From Vibrio splendidus (GTDB lineage: Bacteria > Pseudomonadota > Gammaproteobacteria > Enterobacterales > Vibrionaceae), in assembly GCF_024347615.1 (NCBI RefSeq), contig NZ_AP025508.1:3100001-3164000 (forward strand): a DNA stretch of 64,000 nt, in the 5' to 3' direction. This document shows, piece by piece, positions 23,286 to 32,992 of this stretch (positions are counted from its first letter, which is position 1; each line of letters starts with the position of its first letter). Below the pieces are notes generated by a model. That model saw only the letters and a list, made by a program, of their open reading frames with translations. It ran no database searches and had not been told where the DNA came from. Both the position numbers and the translations under genes were made by a program.

Positions 23286-24137
23286 TTACCCTTTGGTCGC
23301 ACCTAATGTCAGACCTGCGATAAAGTGCTTTTGCATGGTAAAAAACAGCACTACCGGTGGGATAGCCGCAACCACTGCACCCGCCGACATAAACTGCCAA
23401 GACGCCAGCCATTGGCCTTGCAGTGAGCTCAACCCCGCAGTCACAGGGCGAACGTCATCACTCTGAACCAGTACTAGAGCCCAGAAGAAATCATTCCAAA
23501 TAAAGGTAAACACCAATACAGCTAACGCCGCTAAAGCTGGGCGAACCAAAGGCAGTACGACATGCCAGAATATTTTCCATTCGCTGACTCCCTCCACACG
23601 CGCCGCTTCGATCAAGGCATCTGGGATCCCGACGATAAAGTTACGCATGAACAAGGTACAAAATCCGGCTTGAAAAGCGATATGGAAGAAAATCAGCGCC
23701 CAATGGGTATCGTAAAGGCCAAGTCCAATCGTTAAATCACGCACTGGAATCATCAAAATTTGGAACGGAACAAAGTTGCCCGCAATAAACATCGCAAAGA
23801 TCCAAACGTTGGCTTTGAAGTTGTATTTCGCCAAGGCATACCCAGCCAGAGTCGAGAGAGCGACAGCCCCTGCGACCGCCGGCAGTGTGATGATCAAGCT
23901 ATTGATTAGGTACTGCCCCATCGAGGTCGAGGTAAAAACTTGGGTGTAGTTCTCTATGAATTGAATCTCGCTCGGCCAGCCCCAGTAATTACCTTTGTTG
24001 ATGTCATCCATTGAACGAATTGACGTCATCATCACGGCGATAAGCGGTAACAACCACATCACGATCGAGATAGGTAACGCCACTCGGTAGCTGATATTAG
24101 TAAAGCGACCGGCTTTTTGAATTGGTTGCGGAAACAT
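23286..24137 (-). CDS. ABC sugar-transport permease, MalG type
   Basis: 283 residues, about six membrane segments. The ATPase-contacting EAA loop reads EAARVEGVSEWKIFWHVVLP. The N-terminus is the short MalG-like form. The start codon overlaps the stop of the preceding permease by one base (TAATG), so translation is coupled. Forms the inner-membrane channel with the MalF-type partner; energy comes from an MsmX/UgpC-type ATPase, presumably the divergent one at 25354. Confidence 0.88.
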   Translation of the reverse strand: MFPQPIQKAGRFTNISYRVALPISIVMWLLPLIAVMMTSIRSMDDINKGNYWGWPSEIQFIENYTQVFTSTSMGQYLINSLIITLPAVAGAVALSTLAGYALAKYNFKANVWIFAMFIAGNFVPFQILMIPVRDLTIGLGLYDTHWALIFFHIAFQAGFCTLFMRNFIVGIPDALIEAARVEGVSEWKIFWHVVLPLVRPALAALAVLVFTFIWNDFFWALVLVQSDDVRPVTAGLSSLQGQWLASWQFMSAGAVVAAIPPVVLFFTMQKHFIAGLTLGATKG

Positions 24138-25057
24138 TATTTTTCACTCCTTAACATGCGCCACAAGAAGTAAGCGATATAGATATCCATAATCAGAAAC
24201 AGCACCACAGAAACCGCGGCACCGTACCCCATTCGATAGTTAAAGATAGACTCTTCATACATTTGATACGCCAGTACCGTCGAGCTGCCCCAAGGTCCAC
24301 CCGCCGTCATGGTTGCCACTAAATCGAAAGAACGCAGGGCACCAATCACGGTCACGACCACAGCAATAAACGTCGCGGGTCTTAGTTGAGGCAACACCAC
24401 GTACCACAACATGCGCCACTTCTTTGCACCATCCAGTCTCGCCGCTTCTAATTGCTCTGGGTCGAGGTTATTCAACCCAGTGAGATACAAGATCATGCAG
24501 TAAGAAATTTGTGGCCATAGACCAGCGGCAATGATTCCGTAGGTGACATAGTCTTCGTCAGCGAGTATTGATATGGGCTCAAAACCGAACGCACCCAATA
24601 CCATATTGAAAAGGCCAAATGACGGGTCATAAAACCAAGAAAATACGAGGCCGACCACCACTTGAGAAATAACAAAGGGGAAAAAGAATAAGGATTTTAC
24701 GACACGAATGCCTTTCACTTGTTGGTTTAAGAAAAGGGCAATCGCTAAGCCACACGGTGGCGCAAGCATAAAGAAGATCAACCAAAGGAAGTTATTCGTT
24801 AACGAAGTATAAAAAGCATCAGAGTCAAATAGCTCACGATAGTTCTCAAGCCCTACCCACTCTTTTTCACCTAGCCCGTCCCACTCAAAGAAGCTCAGCC
24901 AGATACTGTCCAAGATGGGGTAGATAACATAGAGAGAGAAGATAGCGATGGCTGGCGCCAAGAACAGCCAAGGCGACACCTTAGAACTAATGCGCCTTTT
25001 CTTTTTCGCCGATGGGATGCGATTTTCTGGGTATATCGTTTTCACAGATTGCTCCAT
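24137..25057 (-). CDS. ABC sugar-transport permease, MalF/UgpA type
   Basis: 306 residues with six predicted membrane helices after a basic cytoplasmic N-terminus (KKKRRISSK). The EAA loop is EAARLDGAKKWRMLWYVVLP. It is the first gene of the minus-strand operon permease-permease-binding protein-lacZ. A LacI-type palindrome lies ~150 bp upstream in the divergent region shared with the ATPase gene. Substrate inferred as a galactoside from lacZ linkage. Confidence 0.88.
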   Translation of the reverse strand: MEQSVKTIYPENRIPSAKKKRRISSKVSPWLFLAPAIAIFSLYVIYPILDSIWLSFFEWDGLGEKEWVGLENYRELFDSDAFYTSLTNNFLWLIFFMLAPPCGLAIALFLNQQVKGIRVVKSLFFFPFVISQVVVGLVFSWFYDPSFGLFNMVLGAFGFEPISILADEDYVTYGIIAAGLWPQISYCMILYLTGLNNLDPEQLEAARLDGAKKWRMLWYVVLPQLRPATFIAVVVTVIGALRSFDLVATMTAGGPWGSSTVLAYQMYEESIFNYRMGYGAAVSVVLFLIMDIYIAYFLWRMLRSEK

Positions 25058-25204
25058 TTCCCGAAATTCCTTGTATTAAAAGCTTCATTTACTATTTGAT
25101 TAATTTCCACCTAGGTTTCTAAATTTAATCAAGCAACGCAGCATTTATAGTAATTACGTTCAAATATTAGGCTTATTGATAACATTGCGCACAGTTATGT
25201 TTTA

Positions 25205-25227
25205 TTTTTGTAAACGTTTCCACAAAA
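25205..25227. promoter_or_regulatory. LacI-family operator in the divergent ABC-transporter promoter region
   Basis: A near-palindrome centred on TGTAAACGTTTCCACA with T-run and A-run flanks, one base out of perfect symmetry. It lies between the permease operon (start 25057) and the ATPase gene (start 25354) and could control both. The bound regulator is not identified; GalR or the LacI homologue at 32993 are candidates. Confidence 0.6.
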
Positions 25228-25353
25228 ATCAGTATAGATCGCCAAATTTATATGACCACGATCAATAAATCATGCGAGGCACCTAACAAATTTCTGATGA
25301 AAGCGTATGTTTTAAAGGCAAAGAGATGCAGTCCAACGAAGCAAGGAGAGAGC

Positions 25354-26436
25354 ATGGCTGATATCAGCTTAAAACAGGTCATCAAACGATATGGTGATGT
25401 TCAAACGATCCATGGTGTTGATCTAGAAATAAGTAACGGCGAATTCGTAGTATTCGTTGGGCCGTCTGGTTGCGGTAAATCAACTCTCTTACGCTTAGTT
25501 GCTGGCTTGGAAGAGATTACTGAAGGTGAGATCCATATTGGCGATGATCTGGTTAACGATGTCGATCCTGCCGAGCGTGGTGTGGCGATGGTATTCCAAT
25601 CCTACGCCCTTTATCCGCATATGACGGTTGAAGAAAACATGGGCTTTGGCCTGAAAATGAACGGTGTAGCTAAAGAAGTCGTCGAGAAACAAGTCACCAG
25701 TGCAGCGAAAACGCTTCAACTAGACCCTTTGTTGAAACGTAAACCTAAAGAACTGTCAGGTGGACAGCGTCAGCGTGTTGCTATTGGTCGAGCGATTGTT
25801 CGTAACCCAAGAGTGTTCTTATTCGACGAACCTTTATCAAACTTAGATGCTGAACTTCGTGTCGATATGCGGTTACAAATCGCAAAATTGCATCAAGATC
25901 TGCAAAATACCATGATTTATGTCACGCACGATCAAGTAGAAGCAATGACACTTGCAGACAAAATCGTGGTACTGAGAGATGGTCGAGTTGAGCAAGTGGG
26001 TTCACCTCTCGAACTGTATCATTCCCCTCAAAATGAATTTGTGGCCGGCTTTATTGGCTCTCCAAAAATGAACTTCTTGCCATGTGTGGTCAATAACACC
26101 TCTGACACTCATGCCCAACTTACCGTCAATGGCCTCAGTAAAATTACTCTGCCATTGCCAAGTGATGGTCTTGCTGAAGGACAAAAGCTGACGCTTGGTA
26201 TTCGACCAGAACATTTGGAGATCAATGGCGACTCAGATATCACGATTGAATTCCAGAGCGAGGTAGTAGAAAGATTGGGCAACAGTACTTATATGTTTGG
26301 ACAATCATGTGGTGTTGATAGCTTTAAAGTTCACCTCCCCGGAGATCAAGAGGTCACACGTTATCAGTCTCTCAATCTAAATTTCGCATCAAAAGATTGT
26401 CATCTGTTTGATGCTGAAGGTCAGCGTATTAACTAG
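25354..26436 (+). CDS. ABC sugar-transport ATPase, UgpC/MsmX/MalK type
   Basis: 360 residues from ATG 25354 behind AAGGAGAG; a longer frame from 25252 has no ribosome site. Walker A is VGPSGCGKSTLL, the ABC signature LSGGQRQRVAIGRA, Walker B VFLFDEPLSNLD, and the switch His is in VTHDQVEA. The C-terminal third is the TOBE/MOP-like regulatory domain of sugar ATPases (LGIRPEHLEI). Divergent from the two permeases and binding protein, it most likely energises that importer. Such ATPases are often shared among several sugar ABC systems. Confidence 0.92.
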   Translation: MADISLKQVIKRYGDVQTIHGVDLEISNGEFVVFVGPSGCGKSTLLRLVAGLEEITEGEIHIGDDLVNDVDPAERGVAMVFQSYALYPHMTVEENMGFGLKMNGVAKEVVEKQVTSAAKTLQLDPLLKRKPKELSGGQRQRVAIGRAIVRNPRVFLFDEPLSNLDAELRVDMRLQIAKLHQDLQNTMIYVTHDQVEAMTLADKIVVLRDGRVEQVGSPLELYHSPQNEFVAGFIGSPKMNFLPCVVNNTSDTHAQLTVNGLSKITLPLPSDGLAEGQKLTLGIRPEHLEINGDSDITIEFQSEVVERLGNSTYMFGQSCGVDSFKVHLPGDQEVTRYQSLNLNFASKDCHLFDAEGQRIN

Positions 26437-26447
26437 ACTTTTCAAAC

Positions 26448-26479
26448 GGTAAAGCTAGCTCGATGTCGCTAGCTTTACC
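26448..26479 (+). terminator. Long inverted repeat after the ABC ATPase gene
   Basis: Perfect 12-bp stem GGTAAAGCTAGC/GCTAGCTTTACC with an 8-base loop. Only a weak T-rich tail follows, so termination strength is uncertain. Confidence 0.6.
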
Positions 26480-26717
26480 ACTTCATTTCAAACTCACTTC
26501 TTGTGCCACTTTTAAGTAGTTAAACGCTTCCACTTTCTTCCTCTTTACCTTATGAAACATCTCTCAAAAGTTTCATAACTCACACCTAAATGTTGGCCTC
26601 AGAAGACTTATTCGAACTTTATTTACCCTTAATAGCTATCCGGACATTAATTTGATAGTCGTTTACTCAATAATGGCTAAACTATAGTGTCGCTTACCCC
26701 TTTCTGAGAAAACCCAA

Positions 26718-28058
26718 ATGCCTAATGCTGATTCCACCCTAAATAAACGCATGGGAATCGTTGCGCTCACCTGGCCAATTTTTATCGAAGTTCTTCTAAG
26801 AACCGCACTCAACACCAGTGATGTATTCATGTTATCGGGGTACTCAGACAAAGCCGTGTCTGCCGTTGGTGTTATCTCTCAGATATCCTTTTTTCTGATC
26901 ATCGTCTCAACCATGGTCAGCAGCGGTACAGGCATCCTAATCGCACAATACAACGGTGCCTCTCGCACTCAAGAGAGCGCTCATGTGGGCGTGGCGAGTA
27001 TTATCTTGGCCATTATTACCGGTGTGTTACTCAGTATTATTGCGATTCTTGGTGCTGAATATTTTATTCCGCTCTACCAACTGGAAGCTCAAGTCGAACA
27101 GTACGCTCAAGAGTATCTGTTTATCAGTGGTGCTCTCACCTTTAATGTCACGATAGGTGTCGTTCTCACCACGATTCTACGCAGCCATGGCTATTCAAAA
27201 TCACCGATGGTCATCAACATGATTGCAGGTGTGATCAACATCTTCGGCAACTACTGCGCACTTTACCAACCTTTCGGGTTGCCAGTGTACGGCGTACAAG
27301 GGGTTGCAACAGCGACAGTCATTAGCCAAGTGATCGGCTTATTGATCTTAATCGGTGTCGTAAGAAACAAAGGCATTGACCTACCGATGAAACAGTTCAA
27401 ATCTGTGCCTAAAGCTATCTATCAAAAAATCATGAAGATCGGCTCTATGAATGCTGGAGAAGTACTCTCTTACAACATGGCGCAAATCAGTATTACCTTC
27501 TTTGTGGTTCAGATGGGAACGTCTTCATTGGCCGCATTTACTTACGCACAAAACATCGCACGTCTCTCTTTTGCCTTTGCCTTAGCCATCGGCCAAGGTA
27601 GCCAAATCCAAACGGGTTATTACATTGGTAAAGGTTGGATAGATGAGATAGCCAACCGTGTACAACGCTATTTTGTGGTTGGTTTCATCGCCTCTATCAG
27701 CATTACCTGCGTGGTCTATATTTTCCGATTCGAGATTTTGGATCTCTTCACTCAAGATCCAGAGATCATCGCACTGACTGCCGCACTCATCGCAGGCTCG
27801 ATACTTTTAGAAGGTGGTCGCGTGTTTAATCTGATTTTCATTTCTTGCTTAAAAGCCGCAGGCGATATTAAGTTCCCGATCAAAATGGGCATTCTTAGCA
27901 TGTGGGGCATTGGCGTTGCGATGAGCTATTTACTTGGTGTGCATTGGGGTTATGGCGTATTTGGTGCTTGGATGGCAATCGCGATGGACGAATGGTTCCG
28001 CGGATTGATTATGGTTCGTCGCTGGCGAGCGAAGAAATGGACTCGATTCTCTTTGTAG
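26718..28058 (+). CDS. MATE-family multidrug/Na+ efflux transporter
   Basis: 446 residues, about 12 membrane segments in two similar halves. The start MGIVALTWPIFIEVLLRTALNTSDVFMLS with the TSDVFMLSGYSD segment, and GTGILIAQYNGA, are typical of the MATE (NorM-like) superfamily. It would export cationic drugs or other toxic compounds using an ion gradient. It has its own promoter region and no evident functional link to the sugar genes on either side. The exact subfamily and substrates cannot be read from sequence. Confidence 0.88.
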   Translation: MPNADSTLNKRMGIVALTWPIFIEVLLRTALNTSDVFMLSGYSDKAVSAVGVISQISFFLIIVSTMVSSGTGILIAQYNGASRTQESAHVGVASIILAIITGVLLSIIAILGAEYFIPLYQLEAQVEQYAQEYLFISGALTFNVTIGVVLTTILRSHGYSKSPMVINMIAGVINIFGNYCALYQPFGLPVYGVQGVATATVISQVIGLLILIGVVRNKGIDLPMKQFKSVPKAIYQKIMKIGSMNAGEVLSYNMAQISITFFVVQMGTSSLAAFTYAQNIARLSFAFALAIGQGSQIQTGYYIGKGWIDEIANRVQRYFVVGFIASISITCVVYIFRFEILDLFTQDPEIIALTAALIAGSILLEGGRVFNLIFISCLKAAGDIKFPIKMGILSMWGIGVAMSYLLGVHWGYGVFGAWMAIAMDEWFRGLIMVRRWRAKKWTRFSL

Positions 28059-28117
28059 ATCATTTAGAGCCTTGCTGATTACCACTCGAGCTATGTGTTA
28101 GAACCCATGTTAATACT

Positions 28118-28140
28118 GTGCCCAGAAACACTCTGGGTAC
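28118..28140 (+). terminator. Hairpin downstream of the MATE gene
   Basis: GTGCCCAGA/TCTGGGTAC (one G-U) with a 5-base loop, 60 bases after the stop; no T-run, so it is only a weak terminator candidate. Confidence 0.35.
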
Positions 28141-28349
28141 ACTCAATAAGGTACTTGTACCTAACTCAAAATGACAGCCCCCACCTAATGTTACTTTCAG
28201 ATAACCCGAGTTGCCCTCCATTAGTTATAAATTCATCAAAAGCGCACTACTATTACCTTACTCGTTAACTATGTCGTTAATGACCGAATGCTAAGCACGC
28301 ACTGCTACTAATAAGCACAAAGCCACTGGCATGATAGGAGAACAAGATT

Positions 28350-28652
28350 ATGTCTTATTACTCAGTACTAGAAGTTACGCCAACCACTGACGCTTGGGTC
28401 GCTGATTACATCGAACCAGCAACCAGACTCGTCACAAAATATGGCGGTAAATATCTAGCTCGCACTGCTAGCCACGAAAACGTAGAAGGTAACGCTGAGC
28501 AGCCTGCATTGCGTGTCATCATTGAGTGGCCATCAAAGCAAGCTGCCGTTGATTTCATTAATGACGCGGAATATGCCCCACACTTAGCTGCACGCACTGC
28601 AGGTTCAGTTAGCCACCATGCGCTTATCGAAGGTAAAGACGACCTAGCGTAA
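28350..28652 (+). CDS. DUF1330-family small protein
   Basis: 100 residues, start behind AGGAGAA. A ferredoxin-like (dimeric alpha/beta barrel) fold protein of the DUF1330 family, recognised by the KYGGKYLARTASHENVEG segment, the IIEWPSKQAAVDFINDAEY segment and the overall length. The biochemical role of the family is not established to my knowledge. It stands alone between the MATE gene and the convergent symporter gene, with its own terminator. Full length, no oddities. Confidence 0.8.
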   Translation: MSYYSVLEVTPTTDAWVADYIEPATRLVTKYGGKYLARTASHENVEGNAEQPALRVIIEWPSKQAAVDFINDAEYAPHLAARTAGSVSHHALIEGKDDLA

Positions 28653-28691
28653 TCGAGAGTCCAATTTCCGATTAATATTTAGATATAAAAA

Positions 28692-28726
28692 GACCCCCAA
28701 TAATTGGTGTCCAACTATTGGGGGTC
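28692..28726. terminator. Terminator-like hairpin between DUF1330 gene and SSS gene
   Basis: GACCCCCAATA pairs perfectly with TATTGGGGGTC; inner bases TTGG/CCAA can extend the stem. It is preceded by AAAA and lies between convergent genes, so it may serve both strands. Confidence 0.7.
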
Positions 28727-28842
28727 AGTTCATAGCGCGGCTTTTTTTATTCACTTTATAGTAATTAGCCTATGGCGAACCTTTTACTCAAAATCTATAA
28801 ACTATTAAATAATATCAGATAGTTAAAAGCCAATTTAAGTAA

Positions 28843-30540
28843 TTAAACCGGAGCTTCAATGCCCTTCTTACGCTTTGCTAATCGGCCAAAAATACCGACT
28901 AACATTACAATGCCGCACACACCGTACACCTGCATGATGGTTGGATCATCCGAGACAAAACCAACATCAGAGAACATCACGTAAGCACCTAATACCATGT
29001 AGAGAATGATAGCCGAAGCTTCGAAACGGAACTTCCAAGGTGTGACATCGATATTTTCATTCACAGGCATCACGTAATCATCTTCACGTGGCATAAAGTA
29101 GCCAATGATGAACATCAGCGCTGTACATACAACAAACAGAATCGCCAATTGGTGTAAGAAGTGAATAGGTGTTTTGAACACTAACTGCATCGCAGCGTAT
29201 GAACTTACAAATACCACCAATGCCACTTTAGCCGCTAGAGCTGGCACACGTTTAGAGATGTAACCCACAAACACGATAGTGAAGATTGGCACACTGAAGA
29301 AGCCCGCTACCATTTGTAGGTATTGGAACAAACCTTCTGGTGCGTACATGATGAACGGTGCAATGCACACAGAGATAATCGCGATCACAACGCCAAAGAT
29401 ACGGCCTTTACCCACCAGCTCTTCATCTGTTTTACCTTGGCCAAACAAAGGTTTGTAGACATTCAATGCAAATAGAGTGGTCGAACTGTTAAGCACACCA
29501 TTAAATGTACTTAGGATGGCACCAAACATAACCGCGACAAAGAAGCCAACCAACGGCTTAGGCAAAACTTCGTTAACCAAGCGCGTGTACATAGTGTCTG
29601 GATTACCGGCATCTGCACCAAACATGTGGAATGCGATGATGCCTGGAATAATTAGGAACAGTGGAGAGATAACCTTAATCGCACCAGCAAGAATCACCCC
29701 TTTCTGACCTTCTTTTAAGTTCTTAGCACCCAACGCACGCTGGATGATTGATTGATCCGTACCCCAGTAGTAAAGGTTCACAAGTAGAAGACCTGTAAAC
29801 AAGGTTGAGAACGGCAGTGGATCAGTATCTGTACCAACCGATTGCAGTTTCTCTGGCGCTGCATAAAGCAGAATATCCAAGCCAGCACCAAAGCTGCCCT
29901 CGCCCAACACCATCAAACCAAACACGGGGATCATCATGCCGCCAACAATCAGGCCTACGCCATTAATCGTATCCGCAATCACAACCGCTTTTAGGCCGCC
30001 ATAAATCGCGTAAAAGAAGCCAAGTAGACCAATCGTCGCCGAAATAAGGGCTATTGAACTAAACTCTGAAATATTTAGCAGAGCTTGAACATCAAAGATC
30101 TCCCCTAAAACAACGGCACCGGCATAAAGTGTGGTTGGCAAGATATTGATGACGTACTGGCACAAGAAAAGTAACGTCACAAACTTCTTCACCGACATGT
30201 CGTAACGGCTCTCTAAGAAGTCTGGAATCGTCGTTATCCCTTGCTTCAGGTAACGCGGTACCAGCATCAGAGCGATGATGACTAAAGTGACACCAGAGGC
30301 CACTTCCCACCCCATGACACTCATGTTGTGGGTATAAGCTTGTGCACTCATACCAACAAAGCTAGTCGCGCTTAAGTTGGTTAAAATTAGGGAGCTGGCA
30401 ATCAAACCACCGGTTAAGCTTCTTCCGCCGAGAAAGAAGCCGTCTTGTGAGGTGTTCTTGTCATTTTTAACTTTGTTGTAGGTAAACGCGACAACAAAAC
30501 CAGTAAATAACAAGAATGACAGCAGAACTGTAATAGACAT
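28843..30540 (-). CDS. SSS-family Na+/sugar symporter, vSGLT-like
   Basis: 565 residues, about 14 membrane segments, LeuT fold. Aligned by eye with remembered Vibrio vSGLT: the NLSATSFVGMS segment replaces NISAEQFIGMS, NLYYWGTDQSIIQR matches NLYYWGFNQYIIQR, and AIKVISPLFLIIPG matches the Lys294 segment. Galactose-contact positions Glu88 (here Glu79), Ser91 (Ser82), Asn260, Tyr263, Lys294 and Gln428 appear conserved, whereas Gln69 is Ser60. This favours hexose or galactoside transport. It lies 101 bp downstream of the GH36 gene on the same strand with a hairpin between, so both form an operon. Start ATG 30540 with AAGGAAAA. Confidence 0.88.
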   Translation of the reverse strand: MSITVLLSFLLFTGFVVAFTYNKVKNDKNTSQDGFFLGGRSLTGGLIASSLILTNLSATSFVGMSAQAYTHNMSVMGWEVASGVTLVIIALMLVPRYLKQGITTIPDFLESRYDMSVKKFVTLLFLCQYVINILPTTLYAGAVVLGEIFDVQALLNISEFSSIALISATIGLLGFFYAIYGGLKAVVIADTINGVGLIVGGMMIPVFGLMVLGEGSFGAGLDILLYAAPEKLQSVGTDTDPLPFSTLFTGLLLVNLYYWGTDQSIIQRALGAKNLKEGQKGVILAGAIKVISPLFLIIPGIIAFHMFGADAGNPDTMYTRLVNEVLPKPLVGFFVAVMFGAILSTFNGVLNSSTTLFALNVYKPLFGQGKTDEELVGKGRIFGVVIAIISVCIAPFIMYAPEGLFQYLQMVAGFFSVPIFTIVFVGYISKRVPALAAKVALVVFVSSYAAMQLVFKTPIHFLHQLAILFVVCTALMFIIGYFMPREDDYVMPVNENIDVTPWKFRFEASAIILYMVLGAYVMFSDVGFVSDDPTIMQVYGVCGIVMLVGIFGRLAKRKKGIEAPV

Positions 30541-30566
30541 TTTGTTTTCCTTAAGTTTAGTTATTG

Positions 30567-30588
30567 CGGCAGCAATTCCTCGCTGCCG
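30567..30588 (-). other. Intercistronic hairpin between GH36 and symporter genes
   Basis: CGGCAGC/GCTGCCG with an 8-base loop and no U-run directly after it on the minus strand. Probably an mRNA stability or partial attenuation element. Confidence 0.5.
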
Positions 30589-30641
30589 ATTATATTTTTA
30601 TATTTAGAATTTTATTTGTAGGGGTACTCAGAGTTAGCGCT

Positions 30642-32744
30642 TCATATCTTTTTCAGATGAACAATCAAGGCTGACTCTGGGTCTAGAATCGGTAAGGTCA
30701 ATCCAATTTCCTTGAGGTTATCGCCACTCAGGGTCAACGTTTTGTCGAGCCATTGGGGGCGCTGTTTCATCAACTGGAAACTGGTTTTTGGCATGTCCAC
30801 TAACTTCACTTGATACATCGCGTTGTCTTCCACGCAGCTAATACGAAGTGGCGAAGGCAGAGCATATTCAGGCATCGCTAATTGGCACACGGTGATCAGC
30901 ATTTCATCGTCATTTTCAACGCCATAAATGTTCTGATTTTTGTCCGAAGGATCCATTCGGAAACTACGGCCAGAATGTAAAACATGACGAAATTGCTTAT
31001 GCAGTGAAATGTAATGTGAGAATGCTTGTTTCTCTTCCGGTGACTCTTTAACGGGGTCAAGCTCAACACCCATGTGCCCCATGAGTGCGGTTACACCACG
31101 CATATTGATGCTGTGACGACGATTTGTTGAGTGGCATTCTGCTGGGCCGATATGCGCGCCCATCACCTCTGGTGGGAAGAAGTAACTCATGCCTTTTTGA
31201 ATGGCTTGGCGTTCTAAGGCATCATTACAATCCGATGCCCAGAAGCGATGGGTTCGTTTTAGAATTTCAAAATCGATACGGCCGCCGCCCGAAGAACAAG
31301 ATTCAATTTCGACTTCTGGGTGCGCTCGATTCAACTCATCAACAAGGCGATATAGCGCTTTAGTTTGACCATGCACCGCGGCCTTACCTTGATGACCCGG
31401 TTGAACCAACTCTCGGTTCATGTCCCACTTAAGGTAAGTGATGTTGTATCGAGTCAGCAGCGCATTGAGGCGTTCATACAAGTAGTTAAAACACGCTTCA
31501 TTTTGTAGGTCTAACACGTATTGCCAACGACCAGACGGTTGATGATACCCTTGTAGACCAAGTACCCAATCCGGATGGTTTCGATAAAGATTAGAGTCTT
31601 GGCTAACCATCTCAGGTTCAACCCACAGGCCAAACTCCATACCCTGTTGATTAACATGTTCAATCACAGGTTCTAAGCCATTTGGGTATTTCACTTCATC
31701 CAAATACCAGTCGCCCAGTGCCGTGCGTTCACCATCACGCCCCACAAACCAACCATCATCAATAATGAAACGCTCAACGCCCATCACGCCCGCTTCTGTT
31801 GCCATTTGCATGATGTAGTCAGGCTTGTGATCAAAATAGATCCCTTCCCATGTGTTTAAATGAACGGGACGAGGTTTATCTGTTGGGAATTTAATAATGT
31901 TGTCGCGAACAAATTGTTGAAAGCGTTGCGCGATGCCATTTAAACCTGAGTTGCTGTAACAGCCATAGAGCCAAGGTGTCTGATAAGTTGCCTCTGGTTC
32001 TAGAATCGATTCACCCGCTAGCAATAACTCTCCCGCTTGAACAAAGCGGCGGCCATCACTACGAACATCCGCGCGCATTTGGTGGTTACCGCTCCAACCC
32101 AAATGAAATCCCCACACCAAACCGTTTTGCTCTGAGAACCCTTGAGTGCCTGCAAACATGCCAGGGAAGTTTTCATGTGAAGTACGACCGCGACGGTTCT
32201 CTTGCATGAAGCCGCCGTGTTCAAAACGCTGACGTTGCGTTTGGAACTCATGACACCAACGGCCATGGAACGTCATAAGCTCGTTAGCATGATTCGGCAA
32301 TGGCAGCGTTGAAGAAAGCTTGTTCAAGTAGTATTTATTGCTGCCTTTATTGGTGACGGTTACACGCTTTTGGACGACGTCAGATTCGAAATCCAGCTTA
32401 ATCTCTACCTTAAGGTTCAGTTGAGCAACCTTGTCTTCAAGGAAAAAACACGCCTCTTGATCTTGAGCATCGTAACGAACGGTCTTAAAGACAGGAGCCC
32501 AATCACGCCCTTCTCTGTGACCTTCAATGCCTGGAGCGTTAAAGTGCCCACTGCCTAATTCAGGACAAAGAGAGAGAGGCACATCCACATCAAGTCGCGC
32601 TTGGGAAATCGGTCTCTCTGTCGAAAGCAGAAGATCTTCATCAATACTTGCGATCTTTGCCCCCCAATGCAAAACCTCTGGAACACGCCCTGATTTAATG
32701 ATCAAACTATGGTTTTTACTCTTTAAGTGAATAAATTCGTTCAT
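30642..32744 (-). CDS. Alpha-galactosidase, GH36
   Basis: 700 residues, no signal peptide, so cytoplasmic. It cleaves terminal alpha-galactose from melibiose/raffinose-type sugars. Order: N-terminal beta-supersandwich domain, then the barrel with FIIDDGWF, WVEPEMVS, the nucleophile Asp441 in KWDMNRE, ESCSSGGGRID and the acid/base motif SDCND (residues 505-509), then a C-terminal beta domain. Length fits RafA/AgaR-type enzymes (~700-730). GGAG precedes ATG 32744. It leads the minus-strand operon with the SSS symporter and is divergent from a LacI-type repressor with two operators between. The released galactose would enter GalMKTE. Confidence 0.94.
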   Translation of the reverse strand: MNEFIHLKSKNHSLIIKSGRVPEVLHWGAKIASIDEDLLLSTERPISQARLDVDVPLSLCPELGSGHFNAPGIEGHREGRDWAPVFKTVRYDAQDQEACFFLEDKVAQLNLKVEIKLDFESDVVQKRVTVTNKGSNKYYLNKLSSTLPLPNHANELMTFHGRWCHEFQTQRQRFEHGGFMQENRRGRTSHENFPGMFAGTQGFSEQNGLVWGFHLGWSGNHQMRADVRSDGRRFVQAGELLLAGESILEPEATYQTPWLYGCYSNSGLNGIAQRFQQFVRDNIIKFPTDKPRPVHLNTWEGIYFDHKPDYIMQMATEAGVMGVERFIIDDGWFVGRDGERTALGDWYLDEVKYPNGLEPVIEHVNQQGMEFGLWVEPEMVSQDSNLYRNHPDWVLGLQGYHQPSGRWQYVLDLQNEACFNYLYERLNALLTRYNITYLKWDMNRELVQPGHQGKAAVHGQTKALYRLVDELNRAHPEVEIESCSSGGGRIDFEILKRTHRFWASDCNDALERQAIQKGMSYFFPPEVMGAHIGPAECHSTNRRHSINMRGVTALMGHMGVELDPVKESPEEKQAFSHYISLHKQFRHVLHSGRSFRMDPSDKNQNIYGVENDDEMLITVCQLAMPEYALPSPLRISCVEDNAMYQVKLVDMPKTSFQLMKQRPQWLDKTLTLSGDNLKEIGLTLPILDPESALIVHLKKI

Positions 32745-32757
32745 TACTAATCTCCAT

Positions 32758-32771
32758 TGTTTTCGTAAACA
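32758..32771. promoter_or_regulatory. LacI-type operator next to the GH36 start
   Basis: TGTTTTCGTAAACA, near-palindromic, 14 bases before the GH36 start codon. It shares TGTTT...AAACA with the perfect site at 32878. Confidence 0.6.
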
Positions 32772-32877
32772 TAATATAGGAATGATAATGAACCCATCAC
32801 GCCAGATTAGTATCCAAAACCCACAAAATCGTGATGTAAATTGGCTTTACCATTCGAAAAACTTGCACAAGATCGAC

Positions 32878-32891
32878 TGTTTCCGGAAACA
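32878..32891. promoter_or_regulatory. LacI-type operator in the GH36/lacI divergent region
   Basis: TGTTTCCGGAAACA is a perfect 14-bp palindrome. Its centre is 120 bp from that of the site at 32758, a spacing that would allow repression by looping. Confidence 0.7.
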
Positions 32892-32992
32892 TTTTTAATG
32901 TTTTAAAAGACATTTATTTGAGAGTGAGCAGAGTTTAGTTTGGTAAATTTCGGTAGGCTTATTTCACTCCAAAATATTCGATGAGCAGAGCG

